Below, piece after piece: positions 1-9,324 of a DNA stretch of 64,000 bases. Below the pieces are notes generated by a model. The model was not told where the DNA came from and ran no database searches. It was given only the letters and a program-made list of their open reading frames with translations. Every line of letters starts with the position of its first letter. Position 1 is the first letter of the stretch. The translations under genes were made by a program, and so were the position numbers. Origin of the DNA: Salinimicrobium marinum (lineage in GTDB: Bacteria; Bacteroidota; Bacteroidia; Flavobacteriales; Flavobacteriaceae); assembly GCF_014651535.1 (NCBI RefSeq), contig NZ_BMXB01000006.1, positions 62,001 through 126,000 on the forward strand, given 5' to 3'.

Positions 1-86
1 CCCAGCTCTGTCCGTAGCAAACCTGCACGATTTGGGCCTACACCTTTGAGGTAATCTATAGGGGTTTGCAGCTGATTCTGATTCAT
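1..86 (-). CDS. recG: ATP-dependent DNA helicase RecG, N-terminal fragment
   Basis: Only the first 28 or so codons lie in the window; the gene runs off the left edge. Reading leftward from the ATG at 86-84 gives MNQNQLQTPIDYLKGVGPNR followed by AGLLRTELG. The Q-T-P-I-x-Y-L-K-G-V-G-P-x-R pattern is the start of the RecG wedge/helix-hairpin region. RecG remodels stalled replication forks and Holliday junctions. The gene is divergent from the M1 peptidase, with about 106 bp between starts. The call rests on a short but characteristic N-terminus; the helicase motifs are outside the window. Confidence 0.8.
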   Translation of the reverse strand, partial: MNQNQLQTPIDYLKGVGPNRAGLLRTEL

Positions 87-192
87 AGAACGAAGATAGG
101 AAAAAAGGCAAAAGCCTCCTTCAAATCTGCCATAGAAGCTCCTTTTTTGCTTTTTATTTCTACTATTTTCAGGAGAGGCTTATATTTGATAA

Positions 193-2313
193 ATGAAACG
201 ACTTTTTGCCATTTTTATATTCTTTCTGCTGATTTCCTTCGGAAGTTATGGACAGCAGACTTCCTTAGTAGATTTTCAACGTGTAAAAGCCGAACTGGCT
301 GTTTTTCCTTCTGAAAAAAAAGTGGAAGGAAGGGTGACTTTCAGGTTTGATGTGCTGGAAACAACAGATTCTGTTTTTATTGATGCCCGAAAAATGGATT
401 TCCGGGAAGTCAAATTAAACGGAAAAGAAGTTGATTTCTCCAAAGATGAACAGCGATTATGGATTGTTGCTGATTTTACGCCTACTTCAGATAATGTATT
501 AGAGTTTAATTATACTGCGACACCTTCACAGGGTATGTACTTCGAGGACTGGGATATTTCCGAAGAAGAAAAAGAGACGGCTTCTGAAAATTCTGCACCC
601 CAGGTCTGGACGCAGGGACAGGGGAGATATACTTCCAACTGGCTACCCAGTTTTGATGACACTACCGAAAAACTGGAATTTGATCTTACGGTAGATTTTC
701 AAAAAGGTTTTGAAGTGATCGCAAATGGAAAACTTCAAAAGTCAGCTGCGGTCAACGATTCTGTGGTGAGGTGGGAGTATGATATGGAGCAGCCAATGAG
801 CAGTTATCTGGTCGCTTTGGCTGCGGGAAAATATCAGAAAAAGGAAATTTCTTCTTCCAGCGGAGTGCCCATTCAGCTTTATTATTATCCCGGCGATGAA
901 GGAAAAGTAGAACCCACCTACAGGCATACGAAACAGATCTTTGATTTCCTTGAAAAACAAACAGGAGTGGCCTATCCCTGGCAGAATTATAAACAAATCC
1001 CGGTGCGTGATTTTCTGTACGCCGGAATGGAAAATACCGGAACAACCATTTTCTCAGATCTTTTTGTGGTCGATTCCACCGCTTTTAAAGATCGTAATTA
1101 TGTAAACGTCAACGCACATGAACTGGCACACCAGTGGTTTGGTGATCTTGTGACTGCAGCCTCTGGGGAGCATCACTGGCTTCAGGAAGGATTTTCAACC
1201 TATTACGCTTTACTGGCAGAAAGAGAGGTTTTTGGCGATGACTATTATTATTGGAAACTTTTTGAAAGTGCCGAGGAGCTTAAGGAGTTAAGTGATTCCG
1301 GAAAAGGGGAAGCTTTGATCAATTCTAAAGCGAGTTCTCTCACGTATTATCAAAAAGGAGCCTGGGCTTTGCATATTCTGAAGGAGAGAGTGGGAGAGGA
1401 AGCATTTAATTTGGCTGTGAAAAATTACCTGAACAAGTACAAATTCAAAAATGTTACTACAGCCGATTTTATTGCGGAAGTAGAAAATACCAGTGGAAAA
1501 GATCTTTCTGCCTATGTTTTACAGTGGCTGGAACAATCTGCTTTTCCTGCAACGGTGGCTTTAAACTCTCTGAAAGAATCGAAATTCATTACCGATTATC
1601 TTCAAATAGCAGCTTTAAAAGAATTTCCGCTTCAGGAGAAAAAAGAATTACTGAATGCGGCTCTCAATTTTCCGGTGAACCAGTATGTGGGTCAGGAAGT
1701 GATATATCAACTGGCTTTGACAGATCCTTTGGAAGCAATCGAGCTGTATGAAAAAGCTTTTGAAACCAATGACATTTACGTGCGGCAGGCGATTGCGGCA
1801 TCCCTCAGGCAAATTCCGCAGGAGTTGAAATCTTATTATGAATCGCTATTAAAAGATGATTCTTATGTGACCAAAGAAATGGCATTTTATAACCTCTGGT
1901 TTAATTTTCCGGAGGAAAGGAGTGAATACCTGGACCGGTTAAAAGAAGTTGAAGGTTTTAATGATAAGAATGTGGAGACGCTTTGGCTGGCGCTCAATCT
2001 GGCCACTGCGGGTTATCAAATGGACGATAAACAATCCACTTATGCACAACTTTCGGGATATACTTCTCCTTATTATCCTTACCAGATACGGCAGAATGCG
2101 TTCAATTATTTGTTTCAGCTGAATTCTTTTTCTGATGAAAATCTTTTTGATCTGGTAGAGGCCAGTCAACATCAGGTAGGAAGGTTTAGGGAGTCTTCGA
2201 GACAACTTCTTCGGGAACTGGTACAATCCGAAGAATACCAGCAGCGGTTTTCTCAGCTGAAGCCGTCACTTTCAGCTAAAGAATCGGGATTTTTAGAGCA
2301 AATATTACCTTAA
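193..2313 (+). CDS. M1 family metallopeptidase (secreted aminopeptidase)
   Basis: A 706-residue zinc aminopeptidase that removes N-terminal residues from peptides, probably in the periplasm. The N-terminus MKRLFAIFIFFLLISFGSYG is a signal peptide ending at GQQ. A GMEN exopeptidase motif (YAGMENTG, about residue 280) precedes the zinc site HELAH at residues 309-313, with the third ligand Glu about 19 residues later in LQEGFSTYY. The C-terminal third is a helical repeat region as in M1 family proteins. The ATG at 193 is chosen because it gives the clean signal peptide. The gene is monocistronic and converges on the minus-strand pair that follows. The specific substrate cannot be read from the sequence. 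Confidence 0.9.
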   Translation: MKRLFAIFIFFLLISFGSYGQQTSLVDFQRVKAELAVFPSEKKVEGRVTFRFDVLETTDSVFIDARKMDFREVKLNGKEVDFSKDEQRLWIVADFTPTSDNVLEFNYTATPSQGMYFEDWDISEEEKETASENSAPQVWTQGQGRYTSNWLPSFDDTTEKLEFDLTVDFQKGFEVIANGKLQKSAAVNDSVVRWEYDMEQPMSSYLVALAAGKYQKKEISSSSGVPIQLYYYPGDEGKVEPTYRHTKQIFDFLEKQTGVAYPWQNYKQIPVRDFLYAGMENTGTTIFSDLFVVDSTAFKDRNYVNVNAHELAHQWFGDLVTAASGEHHWLQEGFSTYYALLAEREVFGDDYYYWKLFESAEELKELSDSGKGEALINSKASSLTYYQKGAWALHILKERVGEEAFNLAVKNYLNKYKFKNVTTADFIAEVENTSGKDLSAYVLQWLEQSAFPATVALNSLKESKFITDYLQIAALKEFPLQEKKELLNAALNFPVNQYVGQEVIYQLALTDPLEAIELYEKAFETNDIYVRQAIAASLRQIPQELKSYYESLLKDDSYVTKEMAFYNLWFNFPEERSEYLDRLKEVEGFNDKNVETLWLALNLATAGYQMDDKQSTYAQLSGYTSPYYPYQIRQNAFNYLFQLNSFSDENLFDLVEASQHQVGRFRESSRQLLRELVQSEEYQQRFSQLKPSLSAKESGFLEQILP

Positions 2314-2319
2314 AAAATA

Positions 2320-2841
2320 TTACCATAGCGCGGAAACTTCCCTTTTGATGTAGGAGAGCCCGGTTTCGCTGGGCGGTTCCTGTTCCATGAGGCTGGTCAA
2401 TACCTGCTGACGAAACTCTGAGGCATCTTTGATACCTTCCTTTGCGGCAGTTTTCCGGAGGTTTGTAATAGTAGCATTCTTGGAGGCTTTGATCACATTC
2501 CAACATTCTTCCGAAACATATATTTGTTGTGCCAGGTTGTGCTCAAATTCCTGTTCAATTGTACGGATTAGCAGAGAAGCGTAATCATTTTTATCTTCAT
2601 TCAATGGCTTTGTCCTTACCAACAGGTTTCCGGGGGCGATCCTTTCCAGGAACAGAGTCATACGCTCATATGCCTGCAGCCTCACCGGAAAAGAATGTTT
2701 CTGATTTTCTTTGTGGAGCAAAAATCTTCTTCTTTGCTCTTCATTTTTTGTGTGCATACTAAAGAAATAATATGCGATCACTGCCACGATCACGGCAGGT
2801 AATAGGTATAATAACAGCTGTAAAATATTATTTTCTATCAT
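2320..2841 (-). CDS. Conserved membrane-anchored protein of unknown function
   Basis: A 173-residue protein with one N-terminal transmembrane segment (about residues 7-27, LLLYLLPAVIVAVIAYYFF) followed by a charged, mostly helical cytosolic part. No catalytic motif is recognised. Its ATG overlaps the stop of the upstream glutamate-synthase-like gene (ATGA overlap at 2838-2841), so the two are translationally coupled and the small protein may be a membrane partner of that enzyme. Small membrane proteins of this kind are common in Flavobacteriaceae; the function is unknown. Confidence 0.75.
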   Translation of the reverse strand: MIENNILQLLLYLLPAVIVAVIAYYFFSMHTKNEEQRRRFLLHKENQKHSFPVRLQAYERMTLFLERIAPGNLLVRTKPLNEDKNDYASLLIRTIEQEFEHNLAQQIYVSEECWNVIKASKNATITNLRKTAAKEGIKDASEFRQQVLTSLMEQEPPSETGLSYIKREVSALW

Positions 2842-4463
2842 GCTTTTTTATCTTCAACAGAGGTTTCTTCAGTCTCTACTTCTTTAACTTCGGTTTCTTC
2901 TCCTTTTCGGTAAGAGCCGCCTAAGTTAGGACATCCCAGTAAAGTTTCGGTAGTATCAAACGGAACTTTTGTTTTGTGGTAGGTAAATGTCTGAGCCAGA
3001 GTCTTTGCAATAAAGCGGTCCCCAAGATTTATTTCCACATCGTCCATCGTAAACTGGCAGGGGTGCTCATAACCACAGGCATGGGTGATCTCCAGGAGTT
3101 CTTTTCTGAAATTGGTAAAGTAGTAATTTACCCTTTCGGTCTTGTCTTTCACATTCACTCCTGCCTGTAACCATCGATTCTGAGTAGCTATTCCTGTGGG
3201 GCAGGTATTGGTATGACAGGATTGAGCCTGTATACAGCCAATACTCAGCATCGCTTCCCGCGCCACATTAATAACATCTGCGCCCATCGCAAATGCCATC
3301 GCTGCTTTTGCAGGGAAACCTAATTTTCCACTTCCTATAAATACAATTCTTTCGGTGAGGGCTTTCTCCTGGAAGATCTTGTAAACATCTGTAAAACCAT
3401 ACACCCACGGCAGGGCAACATGATCTGCAAAACTTGGCGGGGCAGCTCCGGTACCACCTTCTCCGCCATCAATCTGGATAAAATCTGGACCTCTGTTGGT
3501 CTTTTTCATAATATCTGCAAGTTCTTTCCATTCATCCAGTTTTCCTATGGCCGCTTTTATTCCTACTGGTAAGCCGGTTTCATGGGCAATTTCTTCAATA
3601 AAATCTACCATCTCCTGCATGTTACCAAAAGTGCTGTGGTTAGGAGGGGAAAGTACATCTTTACCCATAGGCACATGTCTTATTTCTGAAATTTCCCGGG
3701 TGATCTTTGAGGCCGGTAATACCCCTCCCTTTCCTGGTTTTGCTCCCTGGGAAAGTTTGATCTCAATAGCCCTTATTTGCGGAAAATCCTGCGTTAATCT
3801 TACCAGCTTTTCCATAGAAAAAGAACCGTCGTCATTCCGGATTCCGAAGTACCCGGTACCAATTTGAAAAACAACGTCGGCACCTTTTTGATGGTAAGGG
3901 GAAAGTCCGCCCTCGCCGGTGTTATGGTAGGCATAAGCTTTCTTACACCCCTGATTAAGTGCCTCGATAGCCCTCGCGGAAAGGGAACCAAAGCTCATAG
4001 CCGAAACGTTAATGACAGACGCGGGCCGGTATGGCCTTTTTCTTTTATTGAAATCGCCCATAACCTTGGCACATGCCAGGAAATAAGGATCTTTATTATA
4101 ATAATGATTGTCAGGTACTTTGAAGGGGATGAGGGCATTATTGATAAATATGTAATTTACCTCATAGATATCCTGATCTGTTCCGAAACCTTCGTAATTG
4201 TTTTCATTTTTCGAAGAAGCATACACCCAGCTGCGTTCAACTCTGTTAAAGGGTAATTCCTCCCGATTTCCCGCGACTATATATTGTCTAAGCTCCGGAC
4301 CGATGCTTTCCAGCAGGTAACGCAAGTGGCCCACTACGGGAAAATTATGTAAGATTATGTGCTTTTTGTTGAAGAAGATGTCGCGTAGGGTGATGAGGGC
4401 CAGAATGATCAGGATCCACATCCACCAGCTTATTTCTCCTAGAAAATCAAATATTCCTTCCAT
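2838..4463 (-). CDS. FMN-binding glutamate synthase family protein, membrane-tethered
   Basis: 541 residues. An N-terminal membrane segment (WWMWILIILALITL, about residues 12-27) is followed by a domain like the central/FMN domain of ferredoxin-type glutamate synthase. Visible marks are the FMN-barrel stretch IQIDGGEGGTGAAPPSF and the cysteine motif CIQAQSCHTNTCPTGIATQ, matching the Cx5Cx4C 3Fe-4S site of GltB. It lacks the N-terminal glutamine amidotransferase domain and the C-terminal beta-helix of true GltB, so it should not by itself make glutamate from glutamine. The substrate of this stand-alone family is uncertain. The tail after about residue 515 is a Glu/Lys/Val-rich low-complexity stretch. 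The gene is coupled to the 173-residue membrane protein, and the M20 amidohydrolase start is upstream. Confidence 0.85.
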   Translation of the reverse strand: MEGIFDFLGEISWWMWILIILALITLRDIFFNKKHIILHNFPVVGHLRYLLESIGPELRQYIVAGNREELPFNRVERSWVYASSKNENNYEGFGTDQDIYEVNYIFINNALIPFKVPDNHYYNKDPYFLACAKVMGDFNKRKRPYRPASVINVSAMSFGSLSARAIEALNQGCKKAYAYHNTGEGGLSPYHQKGADVVFQIGTGYFGIRNDDGSFSMEKLVRLTQDFPQIRAIEIKLSQGAKPGKGGVLPASKITREISEIRHVPMGKDVLSPPNHSTFGNMQEMVDFIEEIAHETGLPVGIKAAIGKLDEWKELADIMKKTNRGPDFIQIDGGEGGTGAAPPSFADHVALPWVYGFTDVYKIFQEKALTERIVFIGSGKLGFPAKAAMAFAMGADVINVAREAMLSIGCIQAQSCHTNTCPTGIATQNRWLQAGVNVKDKTERVNYYFTNFRKELLEITHACGYEHPCQFTMDDVEINLGDRFIAKTLAQTFTYHKTKVPFDTTETLLGCPNLGGSYRKGEETEVKEVETEETSVEDKKA

Positions 4464-4464
4464 T

Positions 4465-5745
4465 TTATTGGTTTAAATAATCAATTGCTAATTGAGACAT
4501 AACTTTCACTCCTAATGTTAATCCGCTGTCATCAATGAAAAAATCCGGAGTGTGATGAGGAGCGGGTTCTGTCGTTCCTTCAGGCTGGCCGCCGAGGAAA
4601 AAATAAAATCCCGGTACTTTCTCCTGAAAAAAGGAAAAATCTTCTCCACCCGTAGTGGGTTTCACCAGTTCTACTTTTTCGGCTCCTGCAATATATTGCA
4701 AAGTAGGTAACATCTGGCCGGTTAATTGGGGATCATTATAGGTAATAGCCGTTTTATTTTCAATTTCTATGGTTGCAGTCCCGCCGTAAGCCTCAGCAAT
4801 GGCAGGAACCATTTCTTGCATACGTTTCAGAATTAATTCTTTCATATCGGGATCAAGAGTCCTGATGGTTCCAATCATTTCTGCACTTTCCGGAATTATA
4901 TTAAAACGCACGCCACTGGTAATTTTTCCGACGGAAATAACCGCGGCACCATCCACAAGACTGGATTCCCGGCTAATGATCGTCTGTAATCCATCTATAA
5001 TTTTTGCTGAAATAAGGATGGGGTCGACTCCGCTCCAGGGAGCAGATCCGTGGGTTTGCTTCCCCTGTACATTTATGACAAAACGTTCCACGGCTGCCAT
5101 GGTGCCTTCAGGTTTATATCTGATCGTACCTACCGGTGTGGCCGAGTTGATATGTAATCCAAAAATAGCATCCACATCGGGATTTTCTAAAACTCCTTCT
5201 TTGATCATTAAGGCAGCTCCACCTTCTTCTCCCGGGGGTGCACCCTCTTCGGCAGGTTGGAAAATGAATTTCACGGTTCCGTTTATTTTATCTTTGTTTT
5301 TTGAAAGTACCTCGGCAGCTCCCATTAAAATTGCGATGTGGGTATCATGTCCGCAGGCATGCATGACGCCGGTTTCAGTGCCGAGAAATTGTGTGGTGAC
5401 TTCAGATTTAAAAGGAAGGTCATTTCGTTCGGTTACCGGCAGGGCATCAATATCGGCTCTTAGGGCAACGACTTTATCGGAGTTATTTCCTTTCAGAATA
5501 CCAACGACTCCGGTTTTAGCTACTTTCGTTTGGACCTCCATTCCGAGGTTTTTTAAATGTTCAGCAATTTTTTCAGCAGTTTTAAATTCCCGGTTTGATA
5601 ATTCTGGATTCTGATGAAAGTTACGGCGCCATTCGATCACCTGTCCTTCTATTTCTTCTGCAGCAGCAACTATTTCGGGATCCCTTTCCTGCGCATTCAA
5701 GGTCAAACTGAACATACAGAAAAGGATCAAATAAATGTTTTTCAT
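4465..5745 (-). CDS. M20 family amidohydrolase (N-acyl-amino-acid hydrolase type), exported
   Basis: 426 residues with an N-terminal signal peptide (MKNIYLILFCMFSLTLNAQ). Metal-binding motifs of M20D amidohydrolases are present: MHACGHDTHIA (about residue 130) and the acidic cluster EEGAPPGEEGG (about residue 175), with a late GGEDFSFF motif carrying another ligand. These enzymes cleave N-acylated amino acids or hippurate-like amides. The stop lies one base from the start of the FMN protein (4463/4465), so the two are probably cotranscribed. The family is clear; the true substrate is not. Peptide or acyl-amino-acid scavenging in the periplasm is the likely role. Confidence 0.88.
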   Translation of the reverse strand: MKNIYLILFCMFSLTLNAQERDPEIVAAAEEIEGQVIEWRRNFHQNPELSNREFKTAEKIAEHLKNLGMEVQTKVAKTGVVGILKGNNSDKVVALRADIDALPVTERNDLPFKSEVTTQFLGTETGVMHACGHDTHIAILMGAAEVLSKNKDKINGTVKFIFQPAEEGAPPGEEGGAALMIKEGVLENPDVDAIFGLHINSATPVGTIRYKPEGTMAAVERFVINVQGKQTHGSAPWSGVDPILISAKIIDGLQTIISRESSLVDGAAVISVGKITSGVRFNIIPESAEMIGTIRTLDPDMKELILKRMQEMVPAIAEAYGGTATIEIENKTAITYNDPQLTGQMLPTLQYIAGAEKVELVKPTTGGEDFSFFQEKVPGFYFFLGGQPEGTTEPAPHHTPDFFIDDSGLTLGVKVMSQLAIDYLNQ

Positions 5746-5903
5746 CTAAGTAAATTGAAGAATGCCAGTATTACCGGCGGTTTAATTCTCTAAGATATTT
5801 AAAAATTAAAGCTTCTCATAATCTGACTTCTTAATTGTTTCAAAAGTAACTAGCTCCATGATTTTGTATTAAGCCGTTTTTGGTTAATTTCACGGCTTTA
5901 AAA

Positions 5904-5914
5904 GAAGGAGGAAA
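5904..5914 (+). promoter_or_regulatory. Strong ribosome binding site deciding a TTG start
   Basis: GAAGGAGGAAA lies directly before a TTG codon at 5915. Such a strong Shine-Dalgarno is rare in this window, and it fixes the helicase start at TTG rather than at a downstream ATG. Confidence 0.75.
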
Positions 5915-8242
5915 TTGGAATCTTATTTAGCTGAATTAAATGATGCTCAAAGAGCGCCGGTACTGCAAAAAGACGGCGCCATGATTGTAATTGCAGGTGC
6001 AGGATCTGGAAAAACCCGGGTATTGACCTATAGAATTGCGTACCTTATGAGCAAGGGAGTTGATGCTTTTAACATACTCTCCCTTACTTTTACAAATAAG
6101 GCTGCGCGGGAAATGAAAAAAAGGATTGCCCAAATTGTGGGTAACAGTGAGGCGAAGAACCTGTGGATGGGGACTTTCCACTCCATTTTTGCAAAAATGC
6201 TTCGTTTTGAAGCAGATAAATTAGGGTATCCTTCCAATTTTACTATTTATGATACGCAGGATTCCCAAAGGTTAATTTCGGCTATTATTAAAGAAATGGG
6301 ACTGGATAAGGATGTATATAAATACAAGCAGGTGTATTCGAGGATCTCGTCCTATAAGAACAGCCTCGTTACCGTAAAGGCATATTTTCAAGATCCAGAA
6401 TTAATGGAGGCCGATGCCATGTCAAAAAAACCTCGGCTGGGAGAAATCTACAAGAATTATGTAGACCGTTGTTTTAAAGCCGGGGCCATGGATTTTGACG
6501 ACCTGCTGCTCAAAACAAACGAACTCTTAAACCGGTTTCCGGAAGTACTTCAGAAATATCAGAACCGTTTCAAATACATTCTGGTAGATGAGTACCAGGA
6601 TACTAACCATTCCCAGTATTTGATTGTAAAGGCTTTATCAGATAAATTTCAGAATATTTGTGTGGTAGGGGACGATGCCCAGAGTATTTATGCTTTTCGG
6701 GGCGCGAATATCAACAACATCCTTAACTTCCAGAAGGATTACGACAATGTGCAGATGTACAGGCTGGAGCAAAATTACCGCTCTACCCGAAACATTGTGG
6801 AAGCAGCCAACTCCATTATTGAAAAGAACAAGACCAAACTTGATAAAGTAGTTTGGACGGCCAATGATGAAGGTCCAAAGATCGTGGTTAACCGATTGCT
6901 TACCGATGGGGAAGAAGGACGTTTTGTGGCGGGATCTATTTTCGAGAACCGAATGGAGCATCAAATGAACAATGGGGATTTTGCCATTCTTTATCGTACA
7001 AACGCCCAGAGTAGGGCTATGGAAGATGCACTTCGGAAAAAAGATATTCCGTATCGTATTTACGGCGGACTTTCATTTTACCAGCGAAAAGAAATCAAGG
7101 ATGTACTTTCTTATTTAAGGCTGGTGATCAATCCGAAGGATGAAGAGGCGCTGAAAAGAGTCGTCAATTACCCAGCCCGCGGGATTGGGCAAACGACTAT
7201 AGACCGGTTGACCATTGCTGCCAATCACTACGGAAGATCAATATTTGAAGTGATTGAAAATATTGACAAGATTGACCTGAAGATCAATAGCGGAACCAGA
7301 AATAAACTGACGAATTTTGCCAACATGATCAAAAGCTTTCAGATCATGAACGAAACGGCAGATGCCTTTATGCTTGCTGAAACCGTTGCAAAGAAAACAG
7401 GATTGCTTCAGGAACTGAAAAAAGACGGAACTCCTGAAGGAATTGCACGAATAGAGAACATTGAAGAGCTGTTAAACGGGATCAGGGATTTCGTGGAAGG
7501 ACAGAAAGAACTCGCCGATGCCACAGGCTCTCTTACGGAATTTTTGGAAGATGTTGCCCTGGCTACAGATATGGATAAGGATACGGGAGATGAAGACCGG
7601 GTGGCTTTGATGACGATTCACCTGGCAAAGGGACTGGAGTTTCCATACGTGTACATTGTGGGGATGGAAGAGGATCTTTTCCCTTCTGCCATGAGTATGA
7701 ACACGCGTTCTGAACTGGAAGAAGAACGAAGATTGTTCTATGTGGCGCTTACCCGTGCCGAAAAGAAAGCCTATCTCACGTATACCCAGTCGAGATACCG
7801 CTGGGGGAAACTGGTCGATGCAGAGCCCAGTAGATTTATAGAAGAAATTGACGACAAGTTCAAGGATTATATGATTCCGCAGGATGATTATAAGTATAAA
7901 CCTTTGATTGATACAGATATTTTCGGAGAGGTAGATAAGAGCAAATTCCGTCAAACGAAACCTTCCAACGGAACTCCGCCGCCATCGCATAAGCCTACCG
8001 ATGAGCAGCTGCGAAAACTCCGAAAACTCAGGCCTGCGTCTTCCCCGTCAATTTCCAACAGTGATCCTTCAGAAGTAGTGAAACTGCAGGAAGGCGATCG
8101 GGTAGAACACATGCGCTTCGGAAAAGGTACGGTGTTGAAGATCGAAGGAATTGGTCAGGATAAAAAAGCGGAAATAGATTTTGAAACCGGGGGCATTAAA
8201 AAGCTGCTATTAAAATTTGCCAAGCTGAAGGTGTTGGATTAA
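5915..8242 (+). CDS. UvrD/PcrA-type ATP-dependent DNA helicase
   Basis: 775-residue superfamily 1A 3'-5' helicase used in nucleotide excision and mismatch repair and in clearing recombination intermediates. Walker A GAGSGKT is at residues 28-34, motif Ia near SLTFTNKAAREMKKR, Walker B VDEYQDTN near residue 224, motif III GDDAQSIYAFRGA, motif IV QNYRSTRNI, and motifs V/VI in MTIHLAKGLEFPYV and EEERRLFYVALTRA. The last 50 residues (EGDRVEHMRFGKGTVL onward) form the Tudor-like C-terminal domain seen in PcrA. Translation starts at TTG 5915: the codon is preceded by a very good Shine-Dalgarno, and N-terminal homology begins at once (LNDAQRAPV). The gene is divergent from the M20 gene. Confidence 0.93.
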   Translation: MESYLAELNDAQRAPVLQKDGAMIVIAGAGSGKTRVLTYRIAYLMSKGVDAFNILSLTFTNKAAREMKKRIAQIVGNSEAKNLWMGTFHSIFAKMLRFEADKLGYPSNFTIYDTQDSQRLISAIIKEMGLDKDVYKYKQVYSRISSYKNSLVTVKAYFQDPELMEADAMSKKPRLGEIYKNYVDRCFKAGAMDFDDLLLKTNELLNRFPEVLQKYQNRFKYILVDEYQDTNHSQYLIVKALSDKFQNICVVGDDAQSIYAFRGANINNILNFQKDYDNVQMYRLEQNYRSTRNIVEAANSIIEKNKTKLDKVVWTANDEGPKIVVNRLLTDGEEGRFVAGSIFENRMEHQMNNGDFAILYRTNAQSRAMEDALRKKDIPYRIYGGLSFYQRKEIKDVLSYLRLVINPKDEEALKRVVNYPARGIGQTTIDRLTIAANHYGRSIFEVIENIDKIDLKINSGTRNKLTNFANMIKSFQIMNETADAFMLAETVAKKTGLLQELKKDGTPEGIARIENIEELLNGIRDFVEGQKELADATGSLTEFLEDVALATDMDKDTGDEDRVALMTIHLAKGLEFPYVYIVGMEEDLFPSAMSMNTRSELEEERRLFYVALTRAEKKAYLTYTQSRYRWGKLVDAEPSRFIEEIDDKFKDYMIPQDDYKYKPLIDTDIFGEVDKSKFRQTKPSNGTPPPSHKPTDEQLRKLRKLRPASSPSISNSDPSEVVKLQEGDRVEHMRFGKGTVLKIEGIGQDKKAEIDFETGGIKKLLLKFAKLKVLD

Positions 8243-8315
8243 CAGCTTTATAAGTTGTTAAGTTTCTGTTATTCTTTGGGTTAGCTTCTGTGGTTGTTGT
8301 AATTTTTAATAAAAA

Positions 8316-8528
8316 ATGATCAGGGAAGGAACTAAAGTGAAATGGAAGTGGGGGAAAGGAGTGGCCGAAGGAAAAGTTAAGGATACTTTTGACAGGGATA
8401 TCACCACTACCATCAAAGGAACAAAAGTGACCAGGAAAGGAACGCCGGGTAATAAAGCCCTCTTTATCCAGCAGGAAAATGGCAATGAAGTTTTGAAACT
8501 GGAAAGTGAAGTAGAAAGAATCGACTAA
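8316..8528 (+). CDS. DUF2945 / hypervirulence-associated Tudor-domain small protein
   Basis: 70 residues, matching the whole length of the small DUF2945 (HVA1, Tudor-like) family: an opening IREGTKVKWKWGKG beta element, then a charged middle with TIKGTKVTRKGTPGN and a closing VLKLESEVERI. Fold recognition suggests an SH3/Tudor-like beta barrel. The biochemical role is not known. It follows the helicase by 73 bp and may be cotranscribed. The family call is from pattern memory; no catalytic residues are evident. Confidence 0.75.
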   Translation: MIREGTKVKWKWGKGVAEGKVKDTFDRDITTTIKGTKVTRKGTPGNKALFIQQENGNEVLKLESEVERID

Positions 8529-8597
8529 TTTTTCTAAATATTCTATTAGAACCACTCGAAAATTCGTAAATTCTCAGTTCTTTAAACAATATAAAGT

Positions 8598-9218
8598 ATG
8601 GCAGAATTAATAAGAATCTACGAAGAAAATCCAAATCCAAAGGACATTAAACGTGTTGTGGATGTATTGAAAAATGGTGGCCTTGTAATTTATCCAACAG
8701 ATACTGTCTATGGCCTTGGATGTGATATCACCAACAATGCTGCGCTGGAAAAGATTGCACAGGCAAGAGGCGTAAAGCTGGAAAAGGCTAATTTCTCCTT
8801 TATTTGTGAAAGCTTAAGTAATCTCTCAGATTACGTAAAGCAAATCGATAACCAGACCTTTAAGATATTAAAACGGAATCTTCCCGGGCCTTACACCTTT
8901 GTGCTTCCGGGGAACAACAATCTTCCAAGCGTATTTAAAAAGAAAAAAACAGTAGGAATCCGGGTACCGGATAATAATATTTGCCGGGCACTCGTGGCAG
9001 GTTTGGGAAATCCAATTATATCCACTTCCATTAAGGATGACGATGAGGTAATTGAATATACTACAGATCCTGAGTTAATTCTGGAGAAATGGGATAACAT
9101 TGTAGACATAGTAATCGACGGCGGATATGGCGATAATATCCCTTCTACGGTGATTGATCTCACTACAGCCGAGCCTGAAGTCATCAGGGAAGGAAAAGGA
9201 AGCCTGCAGATTCTATAA
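8598..9218 (+). CDS. L-threonylcarbamoyladenylate synthase family (Sua5/YciO/YrdC)
   Basis: 206 residues, the length of the single-domain YciO/YrdC forms, without the extra Sua5 C-terminal domain. The family signature is visible in GGLVIYPTDTVYGLGCD (about residues 29-45) and in the ligand-pocket segment KRNLPGPYTFVLPG (about residues 93-106). The chemistry is ATP + threonine + bicarbonate to threonylcarbamoyl-AMP, the first step of tRNA t6A37 modification. YciO-type paralogues are poor t6A enzymes, and this sequence may be of that subtype, so t6A synthesis should not be assumed. The ATG at 8598 fits the homology start. Confidence 0.8.
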   Translation: MAELIRIYEENPNPKDIKRVVDVLKNGGLVIYPTDTVYGLGCDITNNAALEKIAQARGVKLEKANFSFICESLSNLSDYVKQIDNQTFKILKRNLPGPYTFVLPGNNNLPSVFKKKKTVGIRVPDNNICRALVAGLGNPIISTSIKDDDEVIEYTTDPELILEKWDNIVDIVIDGGYGDNIPSTVIDLTTAEPEVIREGKGSLQIL

Positions 9219-9273
9219 TATATTTTTTCGGATTTTAATTAGTTGAAAATATTTTCATAACCCATTATAATAA

Positions 9274-9300
9274 AAATGCCCGGTCACTGACCGGGCATTT
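9274..9300. terminator. Hairpin terminator between convergent genes
   Basis: Near-perfect inverted repeat: arms aaatgcccggtca (9274-9286) and tgaccgggcattt (9288-9300). T-rich tracts flank it on the minus strand (TTTTTATTA) and more weakly on the plus strand, so it can stop both the Sua5-like gene and the OmpA gene. Confidence 0.85.
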
Positions 9301-9324
9301 CTATAAAATATATTGCGATAACTT

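Noticed and set aside
181-188. TATATTTG -7-like box four bases before the M1 start
   Set aside because: It would imply a leaderless transcript, and no -33 element is at the right distance; chance match is more likely.
4799-5614. 271-codon frame opposite the M20 gene
   Set aside because: It is antisense to a gene with clear metal-binding motifs; no protein family is recognised.
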